Source: Betaproteobacteria bacterium (GTDB lineage: Bacteria > Pseudomonadota > Gammaproteobacteria > Burkholderiales > SG8-39). Taken from it: a DNA stretch of 64,000 nt. Made by a program: the position numbers and the translations under genes. The notes under the pieces are model-generated. The model ran no database searches. It saw only the letters and a program-made list of their open reading frames with translations, and was not told the DNA's origin. Shown in pieces: positions 33,901-42,279 of the stretch. The stretch covers positions 62,001 to 126,000 of the forward strand of contig SCTY01000010.1 of assembly GCA_004297625.1 (NCBI GenBank). The letters run 5' to 3'. Position 1 is the stretch's first letter. Each line of letters begins with the position of its first letter.

Positions 33901-35068
33901 GCGCGATGCCGAGCTCCGCGAGGATTTCCTCGGTGTGCTGGCCGAGATCCGGCGTGTGGAGCGTCTGCTCCTTGCGGTCGGCGAAGCGCACGGGGTTCGA
34001 TGGAATACGCGCGGCCTTGCCGTGGACGTCGACCTCGCGTAGCGCTCCGATGGCTCTTACCTGCTCGCTTTGCAGGGTCTCCTCGAGCGTGAGCACACAG
34101 GCGAACGGAATCTTCATGCGCACGAATTCCTGCTCCCAGTAGGCGCGAGGCTGCTCGCGGATCTTCTTCGCGATCTCGGCTCGCTCCCACGGATAATCCA
34201 TGCCGTGGTCCATCTCGCTGCGGCCCCATTTGCCGCATGACTTCCAATCCTCCGGCAGCCCGAGCAGCGCACAGAACGCTTCCCAGAACACTTTCTCGAT
34301 CGGGCACACGAGGACGATTTTCCTGTCGCTCGTCTCGTACGTGGCGTAGCGGCCACCGAAGTCCGCGTAGCTGAACCAGCGTTCGCCGAGATTGGCGAAC
34401 GTTCCGACGTGGCGCCAGTTCCACCAGATCGCGGCGCCGAAAAGCGAGACGCTCAGCCGCTGCGGCTCCCCGGTGGCGTCGCGGCGGCGGAGCGCCGCCA
34501 GGATGCCGAGCGCGCCAAATATGCCGGCAAGCGGCGCGCCGGCGGATTGGTACATGGCTTGCGGGTAGGGAAGGCCGTCTCGCCACTCGATAGGCACGAT
34601 TCCGGCGTACGCGTCCGGGTTGAGGCCGTGCGCGGGCAGCGCGCGCAGAGGCCCCTCTTCGCCGTAGCCGGTGACGTTGCACTGGACGATTCGCGGATTC
34701 GCCGCCGCGAGGCTGTCGAAATCGAGTCCCAGCTTCTTCAGCCCCTCCGGAAGCCCGCCGACAAGCATCACGTCCGCCCAGCGCGCGAGCGCCTTTATCA
34801 CCTGCGGCCATTCGGGCGCGCGGCTGGACAGCGCGAGGCTGCGTATCCCCGCGTTCAGGCTGACATGGAAGAGACCTTCGCCGTGGATGTAGGGGGCGAA
34901 GCCGCGCGTCGCATCGCCGGTTTTCGGGTTCTCGACCTTGATGACCTCCGCGCCGAGGTCCCGCAACAAGCGCGCCGCCACCGGGCCAGGCATGTAACGG
35001 GTGAAATCGACGACCCGGAAACTCCCGGGCTCCCACAGTGGATATTCAGTATTCTGAATCGATGTCAT
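33887..35068 (-). CDS. CaiB/BaiF-family (family III CoA-transferase) protein lacking the catalytic Asp
   Basis: The 393-residue protein has the family opening (VVDFTRYMPGPVAARLLRDLGAEVIKVENP) and the mid-protein block GALGILAALRRRD. Where active family III CoA-transferases carry the nucleophilic Asp (LADG in the paralogue at 44247), this one reads GAPL, with Ala in the Asp position. It may therefore not form the acyl-aspartyl intermediate. ATG 35068 is only 8 bases from the divergent LeuC-like start, and its first codons overlap the palindrome at 35044. No Shine-Dalgarno is present. Confidence 0.88.
   Translation of the reverse strand: MTSIQNTEYPLWEPGSFRVVDFTRYMPGPVAARLLRDLGAEVIKVENPKTGDATRGFAPYIHGEGLFHVSLNAGIRSLALSSRAPEWPQVIKALARWADVMLVGGLPEGLKKLGLDFDSLAAANPRIVQCNVTGYGEEGPLRALPAHGLNPDAYAGIVPIEWRDGLPYPQAMYQSAGAPLAGIFGALGILAALRRRDATGEPQRLSVSLFGAAIWWNWRHVGTFANLGERWFSYADFGGRYATYETSDRKIVLVCPIEKVFWEAFCALLGLPEDWKSCGKWGRSEMDHGMDYPWERAEIAKKIREQPRAYWEQEFVRMKIPFACVLTLEETLQSEQVRAIGALREVDVHGKAARIPSNPVRFADRKEQTLHTPDLGQHTEEILAELGIARGRA
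35044..35059. promoter_or_regulatory. Palindromic operator, site 1 (putative IclR-family regulator target)
   Basis: The perfect inverted repeat ATTCAG-TATT-CTGAAT lies between the divergent CaiB-family and LeuC-like genes, actually within codons 4-9 of the former. The same core, TTCAG-N4-CTGAA, recurs at 40718-40731 between the next divergent pair. For the plus-strand genes the site would fall between a weak -35 (35043-35048) and a -10-like CATAAT (35066-35071), well placed for repression. Confidence 0.65.
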
Positions 35069-35076
35069 AATGAGGA

Positions 35077-36474
35077 ATGTTAGCGCGCACTACGCTCTAC
35101 GACAAGCTGTGGGAAGCGCATTGCGTCTCGCACAGGCCGGACCATCCGGCCGTCATGTACGTGGACCTTCACCTCGTACACGATGGGACTTACCGGCGCG
35201 CGTTCGAAATGCTCGAACAAGGCAAGCTCGCGGTGCGTCGCCCGGACCTTACCTTCGCAACCACGGATCACTGTCTGCCAATCTCCGATCCCTCGCGGCC
35301 GATGCCGCCGGTGGTCACCGGTCTTTCGGCCGCGTGCGCGCGCCACGGCATATCCATCTACGGGCCCGAGCACGAGCGCCAAGGCATCGTTCATGTCATC
35401 GGGCCTGAGCTTGGGCTAACCCAGCCCGGCAAGTCAGTTGCCTGCGCGGATAGCCATACCACGACGCACGGCGCCTTCGGCGCGCTCGCGTTTGTCATCG
35501 GTACCACGCAGGTGCTGCATGCACTCGCCACACAGTGCATTCTCCAGCGCCGCGCGCGCACGATGAGCATCGTGATCGACGGTGCGCTTCAGCGCGGCGT
35601 CACGGCGAAGGACTTGATCCTCGCAATCATCACGCGCTACGGGATTGCAGCGGCGAGCGGTCACGCGGTCGAGTTCTCCGGCAGCGCGATACGCGCCATG
35701 GGAATGGAGGAGCGCATGACATTGTGCAACATGGCGGCGGAGCTCGGCGCTCGCACGGCCCTCATAGCGCCCGATGACAGGACCCTCGACTACCTGCACG
35801 GCCGCCCCTTCGCGCCGAAGGGTACCGACTGGGAGCGCGCGCTCGCCCGCTGGCGCCTGCTCGTGTCCGGGGAAGATGGCCGTTTCGATTCCCGATTACG
35901 CTTTGACGCGTGTGAGGTGCACCCGATGGTGACGTGGGGGACCACGCCTGCCATGGGGATGGCCGTCAACGCCGCTATCCCAGCGCCGGAGAGCGTCGGC
36001 GCGCCGGAGGAGCGTGAAGCGGCGGAGCAAGCATTGCGCTATATGGGACTCGCGCCGGGAACCACTGCGCAGGAAATGCCGGTCGACGTGGTGTTCATCG
36101 GTTCGTGCACCAACTCCAGGATCGAAGACCTGCGGGCCGCGGCTGGAGTCCTGCGCGGCCGGAAGGTCGCGCCGGGCGTGCGGCTGCTCGTTGTGCCCGG
36201 TTCTCAGGCGGTGCGCCGGCAGGCTGAAGCCGAGGGGCTGCGTGAGGTGTTCACTGCGGCGGGGGGCGAATGGGGTCGGCCGGGCTGCAGTTTGTGTGTT
36301 GCCATGAACGGCGAGTTCGCCGGCGCGCGCAAATACGTTGCGAGCACCAGCAACCGTAATTTCCAGGACCGTCAAGGGCCGGGCGCGCGCACGCTGCTCG
36401 TAAGTCCGCTCACCGCCGCGGCGAGCGCAGTCGACGGCAGGATTGCCGACCCGCGCCGCTATCTCGCCGACTGA
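35077..36474 (+). CDS. 3-isopropylmalate dehydratase large subunit-like (LeuC family) hydro-lyase subunit
   Basis: The 465-residue protein follows LeuC closely: TLYDKLWEAH at the start, TTDHCLPI, CADSHTTTHGAFGALAFVIGTTQV, and the [4Fe-4S] ligands in FIGSCTNSRIEDLR and PGCSLCVAMN. It forms the catalytic half of an aconitase-superfamily isomerase with the LeuD-like protein that follows. Its place in an inducible-looking catabolic cluster, with no leuA or leuB nearby, argues against leucine synthesis. Mesaconate, citraconate or a related unsaturated acid is a possible substrate. ATG 35077 sits 1 base after GAGG, too close for normal use; the mRNA may be leaderless. Confidence 0.88.
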   Translation: MLARTTLYDKLWEAHCVSHRPDHPAVMYVDLHLVHDGTYRRAFEMLEQGKLAVRRPDLTFATTDHCLPISDPSRPMPPVVTGLSAACARHGISIYGPEHERQGIVHVIGPELGLTQPGKSVACADSHTTTHGAFGALAFVIGTTQVLHALATQCILQRRARTMSIVIDGALQRGVTAKDLILAIITRYGIAAASGHAVEFSGSAIRAMGMEERMTLCNMAAELGARTALIAPDDRTLDYLHGRPFAPKGTDWERALARWRLLVSGEDGRFDSRLRFDACEVHPMVTWGTTPAMGMAVNAAIPAPESVGAPEEREAAEQALRYMGLAPGTTAQEMPVDVVFIGSCTNSRIEDLRAAAGVLRGRKVAPGVRLLVVPGSQAVRRQAEAEGLREVFTAAGGEWGRPGCSLCVAMNGEFAGARKYVASTSNRNFQDRQGPGARTLLVSPLTAAASAVDGRIADPRRYLAD

Positions 36475-36479
36475 AGCCC

Positions 36480-37064
36480 ATGGCGTCCTTCCGTCATCTT
36501 CGCTCGCGCCTGGTGCCGCTGCTCGGACCCGACATCGATACCGACCAGATCATTCCAGCGCAGTACGTGAACGCCGCCGGAACCGAGGCACTCGCGCGCG
36601 CGCTCTTCCGGCGCCTGCGTGACCAAAATGCCCGATTTGTGCTCGATCGTCCGGAAATGGCGGGCCGTACGGTGATGTTGGTGGGAAGCAATTTCGGTTG
36701 CGGCAGCTCGCGGGAAGCGGCTGCGTGGGCGCTGTCGGCCTGGGGCATCCGGGCGCTCATCGGACGTTCCTTCAATGCCACGTTCTCTGGCAATTGCCTG
36801 CAGAACGGCCTGCTGCCGATCGCCGCGCCGCTCGAAGCGCACGGCGCGCTTTGCGAAGCGATCGGCGCGGGTGCCGACCCGGAGATCGCAATTGATCTCG
36901 AGCGCGACCGAGTCGAGTTCACCGAGCTGGGGATCGCGTTTTCTGTCGGCCTCGAGCCATTCGCCCGCGAGCTGCTGTTACGCGGCATGGACGAGTTGCA
37001 TTACCTGCTGGATCGCCGCGCGGAGATCGAGGCGTACGAAACACGTGGAGGACCTTTGCAATGA
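36480..37064 (+). CDS. 3-isopropylmalate dehydratase small subunit-like (LeuD family) protein
   Basis: The 194-residue swivel-domain subunit carries DIDTDQIIPAQY near residue 18, the GSNFGCGSSREAAAWAL loop, and RSFNATFSGNCLQNGLLPI. It starts 5 bases after the LeuC-like gene and completes the heterodimer. Typical LeuD has SREHAPWAL; here His-Ala-Pro is Ala-Ala-Ala, a change near the substrate pocket that fits a different substrate. It overlaps the next gene by 4 bases. Confidence 0.88.
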   Translation: MASFRHLRSRLVPLLGPDIDTDQIIPAQYVNAAGTEALARALFRRLRDQNARFVLDRPEMAGRTVMLVGSNFGCGSSREAAAWALSAWGIRALIGRSFNATFSGNCLQNGLLPIAAPLEAHGALCEAIGAGADPEIAIDLERDRVEFTELGIAFSVGLEPFARELLLRGMDELHYLLDRRAEIEAYETRGGPLQ

Positions 37065-38188
37065 ACCCGAAGGCCAAGATAACCCGAGTGGAGACGATCC
37101 CCGTCGCGGTACCGTTCCGCGTGCCGTTCAAGATTGCCAGCGGCGGCGCGCGGCCAGTCGGTGAAAACCTGTTGGTGCGGCTTCATACTGACCAGGGACT
37201 GGCCGGAATCGGAGAGACGCAAGCGTGGCGCCGGCAGGGGAGCACGGAGACATTCGCGAGCCTGAAATGCGCCATAGAAGAGCACCTCGCTCCGCGCCTC
37301 ATAGGGCGCTCGCCTTTCGAGCTGCCGGCGCTCGTGCGGGCCATGGACGAGGCGCTTTATCCGGCGCTCTACGCCAAGGCCGGCATCATCGACGGCCTCT
37401 ACGACCTTCAGGGCAAGCTCCTCGGCGTGCCCGTGTGGCAGCTCCTCGGCGGCAAATGCCGCGACGCGGTCGGAGCTTGCGCGGTCCTGCCTATCAAAGA
37501 CTCGCTCGAAGAGACGCTCGCCGGCGCGGACGACTTCCACCGCCGCGGTTTTCGCAGCTTCACAGTCAAGGTGGGCGTGAACGCCGAGGCCGAGGTAAAG
37601 CTGGTCGCCGCGGTTCGAGAACGCTTTCCCTCGGCAATCATCCGCGTCGACGCAAATGCGAGCATGAGGTTCGACGCGGCCCTGGCATTGCTTGAGAAGC
37701 TCGCGCCTTACGGGCTGGATGCAGCGGAACAGATGGTGCCGATGTGGGACCTCGAGGGCATGGCGGAGCTCGCGCGCCGCGTTCCGGTTGCGATCATGGC
37801 GGATGAGTGCGTCGGCACCGTTCATGACTTGCTCGAAGTGATCAAGCGCCGCGCTGCAACCGTCATGCAAACGAAAGTGGCGAAAAACGGCGGCATCTGG
37901 CACATGCGCATGCTGTGGACACTCGCGCATGCCGCGGATATGCGCATCTACCCGGGCAACCATCCGAGCACGAGCGTCGCGACGGCCGCCGTCGTACATC
38001 TGGCCGCCGCGTGGCCGGGTCCGTTGCTTGACGGACCGTTCGCGGTCGGTATCAGCGGTGCGTTCGCTCGCGACGTCGTGCTCGAGCCGCTGAGCGTAGA
38101 GAATGGAGCGGTCCGAGTGCCCGATGGCCCGGGCCTCGGCGTGGCTCTCGATGAAAAGGCGATCGCCGCCATGCGGGTCGACAAATGA
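37061..38188 (+). CDS. Mandelate racemase / muconate-lactonizing (enolase superfamily) enzyme
   Basis: The 375-residue protein has the two-domain enolase-superfamily layout. The N-terminal cap begins KITRVETIPVAVPFRVPFK. The barrel shows RSFTVKVGVN (Lys base on strand 2), RVDANAS (first metal Asp), AAEQMVP (Glu), IMADECVG (third metal acid) and MQTKVAKNGG on strand 6. This pattern fits the muconate-lactonizing/racemase subgroup. The reaction could be cycloisomerisation, racemisation or dehydration of a carboxylate. ATGA overlaps with both neighbours tie it to LeuCD-like and IclR genes. Confidence 0.9.
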   Translation: MNPKAKITRVETIPVAVPFRVPFKIASGGARPVGENLLVRLHTDQGLAGIGETQAWRRQGSTETFASLKCAIEEHLAPRLIGRSPFELPALVRAMDEALYPALYAKAGIIDGLYDLQGKLLGVPVWQLLGGKCRDAVGACAVLPIKDSLEETLAGADDFHRRGFRSFTVKVGVNAEAEVKLVAAVRERFPSAIIRVDANASMRFDAALALLEKLAPYGLDAAEQMVPMWDLEGMAELARRVPVAIMADECVGTVHDLLEVIKRRAATVMQTKVAKNGGIWHMRMLWTLAHAADMRIYPGNHPSTSVATAAVVHLAAAWPGPLLDGPFAVGISGAFARDVVLEPLSVENGAVRVPDGPGLGVALDEKAIAAMRVDK

Positions 38189-39042
38189 GGACAGGAAAGC
38201 GGCTGGCAGTCGCGCGAAAGGCGGCGAAGCCTGAGGGCGCGCGCACCGTCGGCCGCGTGCTGCGCGCTCTCGAGCTGCTGGCCGGACAGGGCGGCCCGCT
38301 GCGGCTCATGGAGATCGCGCGCGAGCTCGGCATCCCCACCAGCTCCGCGCATGCCCTCGTGCAGCAGCTCATCCGCTTCGACTACGTCAAGACCGTCGGC
38401 GAGGAACGGCGCTATGTCGCCGGGCCGGCGCTGGTGCTGCTCGGCACGCGGGTTCGGGCCGGTTTGCAGATCGTCAAGGTGGCGCGCTCGGTGCTCGAGG
38501 AACTCGCCGCGGCGACGGGGGAGAACGTTTACCTCGGCATCCGTCAGGCGCACGGCATCGTCTACGCCGACTCCATCGAAGCCGAGTCCGGGGTGATGGC
38601 ACGCTTTCCGATCGGCTCCATGCGACCGCTGCACGCATCCAGCCCCGGCAAGGTCTTTCTCGCGTTCCAGGTACCCCCGGTTCAGCTCGATGCTTTCCTC
38701 GGCCCGGGTCCGCTGCAAGCGTTCACCCGGCACACGATCACCGACCGCGTCAGGCTACGGCAGCAGCTGGACCAGGTCCGTGCGCGAGGGTACGCGGTAA
38801 ACGAACAGGAAGCGGTGGAGGGAGCGTTCGGCGTTTCGGCACCTATCTTCGGGGCCGACGGGGCGCTTGCCGGGTCGATCACTCTGGGGCTTCCGGTAGT
38901 GCGCTACAAGAGCGGGCGCGACATGGCGATCCGGAAGGTCACTGCGGCCGCCACGGAAATCTCCCGCAGGCTCGGGGTCGAGAGCTGGAGCGAGACCCTC
39001 AGGTCGTTTTCGCGCCCTTTGGCCGCAGCTGATCTGCGCTGA
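38185..39042 (+). CDS. IclR-family transcriptional regulator
   Basis: The 285-residue regulator has a winged helix-turn-helix at about residues 20-85 (VGRVLRALELLAGQGGPLRL, then ELGIPTSSAHALVQQLIRFDYV) and the IclR effector domain (NVYLGIRQAHGIVYADSIEAESG; PLHASSPGKVFLAF; GYAVNEQEAVEGAFGVSAPIF; SITLGLPVVR). It is the last gene of the LeuCD-like operon and is the natural candidate to bind the shared palindromes at 35044 and 40717. Its last 44 bases overlap the convergent ligase gene. Confidence 0.93.
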   Translation: MRTGKRLAVARKAAKPEGARTVGRVLRALELLAGQGGPLRLMEIARELGIPTSSAHALVQQLIRFDYVKTVGEERRYVAGPALVLLGTRVRAGLQIVKVARSVLEELAAATGENVYLGIRQAHGIVYADSIEAESGVMARFPIGSMRPLHASSPGKVFLAFQVPPVQLDAFLGPGPLQAFTRHTITDRVRLRQQLDQVRARGYAVNEQEAVEGAFGVSAPIFGADGALAGSITLGLPVVRYKSGRDMAIRKVTAAATEISRRLGVESWSETLRSFSRPLAAADLR

Positions 39043-40636
39043 AACGGTTCACCTGAATGCCGCTCGCTTCGCGGTCCCACATCTCGCGATAGCCGGCCTT
39101 CGCGATCTCGCGCAGAGCCGGCTTGGAGATCTTCTGCGAGGGCGTCTTGGGCAACTCGTCGACGAAGCGGACATAGCGCGGCACCATGAAGTAAGCCATC
39201 TTGCGCACGGCATACTCGATCACGGCGCGCTCGGTGAGCTCGGGCGTCGCCTTCACGATGAACACCGCGACTTCGTCCTCGCCGAGTTCGGACGGCACCG
39301 GCACCGCGGCCGCCTCCAGGATGGCCTCATGGCCCTTGAGGATGGTCTCGATCTCGAACGCTGAGATATTTTCGCCGCGGCGCCGAATCGCATCCTTCAC
39401 CCGGTCGACGAAGAAGAGATAGCCGTCCGCGTCGAGGTAGGCACGGTCGCCGGTATGGAACCAGAGATTGCGGAAGGCCGCGAGCGTCGCCTCGGTCTTG
39501 CCGCAGTAGCCGGAAAACATCGTCCACGGCTGGCGCGTGCGGAGCACGATCTCGCCGGGTGTCCCGCGCGGCACCTCGACATCATTCTCGTCGACAATGC
39601 GCAGCTCCACGTTGTCGGACACGCGCCCGGAAGTGCGCGGCTTGTCGTAGGCCTCGCCGGCCGCCAGCACCGCGACCGGGCAGGCTTCGGAGAGGGCATA
39701 CTGCGAGATGATCTGCAGACCCCAGCGCTCCTCGAGTTGCCGCCGGTTCGCCGGCGGCGGCACGAGCGCGGCGATACGCACTGGATTGTCCTGCTCCTCG
39801 GGCGTCACCGGCAGCTTCTCCAGGATCGACGCGACCACCATCATCGCGTTGAATTGCGTCGCCCGGTATCGATGAATGTCGGACCAGAAGCGGCGCGCGG
39901 AGAAGCGCGCCTCTAGCGCCACCGTCGCCCGAGCCCAAAGCGCCGTCAGCGTCGAGTAGTTAAGCGCATTGCCGTGGAACAGCGGCAAGCACGTGTAGAG
40001 CCGATCGGAACGCTCGAGCGCCATGCGCATCGCCTGCGTGCGCCCGATGCTGAGCGAGTGCGCGTTCGGGCAGATGCTGCCTTTGGAGGGCCCGGTAGTC
40101 CCGGACGTATAGAGGATGAGCCACGGATCCCAGGCGTTGAGGGCGACGTCGAGCGAACTTCCGCGCAGCGCCTCGCCGTCGGCGAGCACATCGTCCCACG
40201 TCGGAAGGTTGTGATCCGATGCCTGCTCCAGGGAAACAAGGACCATCGGGAGCGCAATGCCCGGCCATGCCTCGCGCAGCACCGGCAGGTAGCTGTCCTG
40301 GACGACGACATGCGTGCAGTCGGCGTCCTGCAGGTAGTAGCGCAGAAGCTCCGCGCGCGCGGCCGTGTTGATCGGCACGTTGAGGGCACCGAGCTTTGCC
40401 ACCGCGAATAGCGTCAGGATGTAGCGCGGGCTGTTGTCGAGAATGGTCGCGACCCGGGCGCCCCTTGAAACTCCCCGCTTGCGCAAGCCGTGCGCAAGCT
40501 GCGTCGACAGCCGGTCTACGTCAGCGTAGGAGAACACCTCGTCGCCGTGCAGGATGAACGGCCAATCGGGCTGCGCTTCCGCGGCGCGCCGCAACACTGT
40601 CGGCAGCACTCGCTCTTGCAGAGGAAAGTCGATCAT
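38999..40636 (-). CDS. AMP-forming acyl-CoA ligase (CaiC/FadD-like)
   Basis: The 545-residue ANL enzyme shows the P-loop LILYTSGTTGPSKG near residue 175, QYALSEACPVAVL, the hinge block WFHTGDRAYLDADGYLFFVDR followed by KDAIRRRGENIS, and the C-terminal catalytic Lys in KTPSQKISKPALRE. It resembles crotonobetaine/carnitine-CoA ligases. It would activate a carboxylic acid of the cluster's pathway. It is transcribed divergently from the TcuA-like gene with the second palindrome in between. Confidence 0.92.
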   Translation of the reverse strand: MIDFPLQERVLPTVLRRAAEAQPDWPFILHGDEVFSYADVDRLSTQLAHGLRKRGVSRGARVATILDNSPRYILTLFAVAKLGALNVPINTAARAELLRYYLQDADCTHVVVQDSYLPVLREAWPGIALPMVLVSLEQASDHNLPTWDDVLADGEALRGSSLDVALNAWDPWLILYTSGTTGPSKGSICPNAHSLSIGRTQAMRMALERSDRLYTCLPLFHGNALNYSTLTALWARATVALEARFSARRFWSDIHRYRATQFNAMMVVASILEKLPVTPEEQDNPVRIAALVPPPANRRQLEERWGLQIISQYALSEACPVAVLAAGEAYDKPRTSGRVSDNVELRIVDENDVEVPRGTPGEIVLRTRQPWTMFSGYCGKTEATLAAFRNLWFHTGDRAYLDADGYLFFVDRVKDAIRRRGENISAFEIETILKGHEAILEAAAVPVPSELGEDEVAVFIVKATPELTERAVIEYAVRKMAYFMVPRYVRFVDELPKTPSQKISKPALREIAKAGYREMWDREASGIQVNRFSADQLRPKGAKTT

Positions 40637-40716
40637 CGGCGGTTCGGTGTCGGCATTGAACGAGCGTGCGCGGCGCTTGACGCCCGGGCGGGTGGCGGAT
40701 CAGAATAATGTATCAT

Positions 40717-40732
40717 ATTCAGCATTCTGAAA
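40717..40732. promoter_or_regulatory. Palindromic operator, site 2 (putative IclR-family regulator target)
   Basis: ATTCAG-CATT-CTGAAA, a 5+5 perfect inverted repeat with one outer mismatch, lies 8 bases upstream of ATG 40741 in the divergent region between the ligase and the TcuA-like gene. It shares 14 of 16 positions with site 1. A further half-site, CAGAAT, lies at 40701-40706. A -10-like TATCAT (40711-40716) adjoins it. Confidence 0.65.
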
Positions 40733-40740
40733 TACCGGTG

Positions 40741-42237
40741 ATGCAGGCACTTCCCGAATACAGCGACGTGGTGGTGGTGGGAGCCGGAAACGCGGCGCTC
40801 TGCGCCGCGCTTGCTGCAGCCGAGCAGGGCGCGTCCGTCCTGGTCCTCGAGCGCGCCCCGGAGACGGAATCCGGCGGCAATACGCGCTTTACCGCCGGAG
40901 CGATCAAGTGCGTCTACGACGGGGTCGAGGACCTCAGAGCCTTGATGCCGCACCTCACGGAGGACGAGATCCGCGTCACCGATTTCGGCCAGCACCCCGA
41001 GAGCAAGTACTACGACGACATGGGTCGCGAGACACAGTACCGGTCCGATCCCGATCTGACCGAAGCGCTCGTCGCGCGCAGCCGCGACACGATTCGGTGG
41101 ATGAGCAGCAAGGGTGTGCGCTTTCTTCCGATGTACGGGCGCCAGGCGTTCAGGGTCGACGGAAAATTCAAGTTCTGGGGCGGCTTGACGGTCGAGGCAA
41201 CCGGTGGGGGGCCAGGCCTCGTCGAGGCGCTTACAAAGGCGGTGCTGAAGGCGGGCATCCCGATCGCGTACGAGGCACGCGCCATGGCGCTGGTTGCGGA
41301 CGACGACGGCGTAAAGGGGCTGCGCGTGAAGCATCGCGGCAGGACCGTCCATGTCCGCGCGAAATCCATCGTGCTGGCCGCGGGCGGGTTCGAGGCGAAC
41401 GCGGAATGGCGCACGCGCTATCTCGGCCCGGGTTGGGAGCTTGCGAAGGTGCGCGGCACCCGATTCAATACCGGCGACGGCATCCGCATGGCGCTGGATG
41501 TTGGTGCCATGCCGACGGGCAACTGGTCCGGCTGCCACTCCGTAGGGTGGGACCGCAACGCGACGGAATTCGGCAACCTCCAGGTGGGCGACAACTACCA
41601 GAAGCATTCGTATCCCTTCGGCATCATGCTGAATGCGAACGGCGAGCGCTTCGTCGATGAGGGCGCCGACGTCTTCAGCTACACGTACGCCAAATATGGC
41701 CGCGTGGTGCTTGCCCAGCCGGGGCAGTTCGCGTGGCAGGTGTTCGACCGCAAGGCGCAGCCGTACCTGCGCGACGAGTACCGCTTCAAGGGCATGACGA
41801 AGGTACGCGCCGACACGCTCGAAGAGCTCGTCCGCAAGCTGGACGACGTCGATCCGGCGCGCGCGCTGGACACGATCAAGGCGTTCAACGCCGCGACGCC
41901 GGGGCCGGAGATCCGCTTCGATCCCAATGTAAAGGACGGCCGCAGGACGCGCGGCCTCGCGATTCCGAAGTCGAACTGGGCGAACGCAATCGACGAGCCG
42001 CCATTCGAGGCGTACGGTGTGACTTGCGGCATCACGTTCACCTTCGGCGGCGTGAAGATCGATACGCGGACGCAAGTCCACGACACGGACGGCCGCGTGA
42101 TAGCGGGTCTTTACGCCGCTGGCGAAATGGTCGGCGGTCTGTATTTCTTCGGCTATCCGAGCGGCAGCGGCCTGATGTCGGGCGCCGTGTTCGGCAGGAT
42201 CGCAGGACGGGAGGCGGCGCTCCGTGCGCGCGGCTGA
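40741..42237 (+). CDS. FAD-dependent dehydrogenase, tricarballylate dehydrogenase (TcuA)-like
   Basis: The 498-residue flavoprotein belongs to the fumarate reductase/succinate dehydrogenase flavoprotein family. DVVVVGAGNAALCAALAAAEQG near residue 8 is the dinucleotide site in the form seen in TcuA. PPFEAYGVTCGITFTFGGVKIDT and AAGEMVGGLYFFGYPSGSGLMSGAVFGR near the end also follow TcuA, which oxidises tricarballylate to cis-aconitate. An ATG at 40708 is in frame, but its codons would cover the operator, so 40741 is preferred. The neighbouring Bug receptor supports a di- or tricarboxylate substrate. Confidence 0.88.
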   Translation: MQALPEYSDVVVVGAGNAALCAALAAAEQGASVLVLERAPETESGGNTRFTAGAIKCVYDGVEDLRALMPHLTEDEIRVTDFGQHPESKYYDDMGRETQYRSDPDLTEALVARSRDTIRWMSSKGVRFLPMYGRQAFRVDGKFKFWGGLTVEATGGGPGLVEALTKAVLKAGIPIAYEARAMALVADDDGVKGLRVKHRGRTVHVRAKSIVLAAGGFEANAEWRTRYLGPGWELAKVRGTRFNTGDGIRMALDVGAMPTGNWSGCHSVGWDRNATEFGNLQVGDNYQKHSYPFGIMLNANGERFVDEGADVFSYTYAKYGRVVLAQPGQFAWQVFDRKAQPYLRDEYRFKGMTKVRADTLEELVRKLDDVDPARALDTIKAFNAATPGPEIRFDPNVKDGRRTRGLAIPKSNWANAIDEPPFEAYGVTCGITFTFGGVKIDTRTQVHDTDGRVIAGLYAAGEMVGGLYFFGYPSGSGLMSGAVFGRIAGREAALRARG

Positions 42238-42279
42238 CCGCCGCGTCGGACAAGCAATTTGAGAAGGAGGGGTAGCGAT

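Noticed and set aside
35077..37064. Leucine biosynthesis leuCD
   Set aside because: No leuA or leuB is near, the genes sit among catabolic enzymes with an IclR regulator, and the LeuD-like loop is altered. Leucine synthesis is not excluded but is the less likely role.
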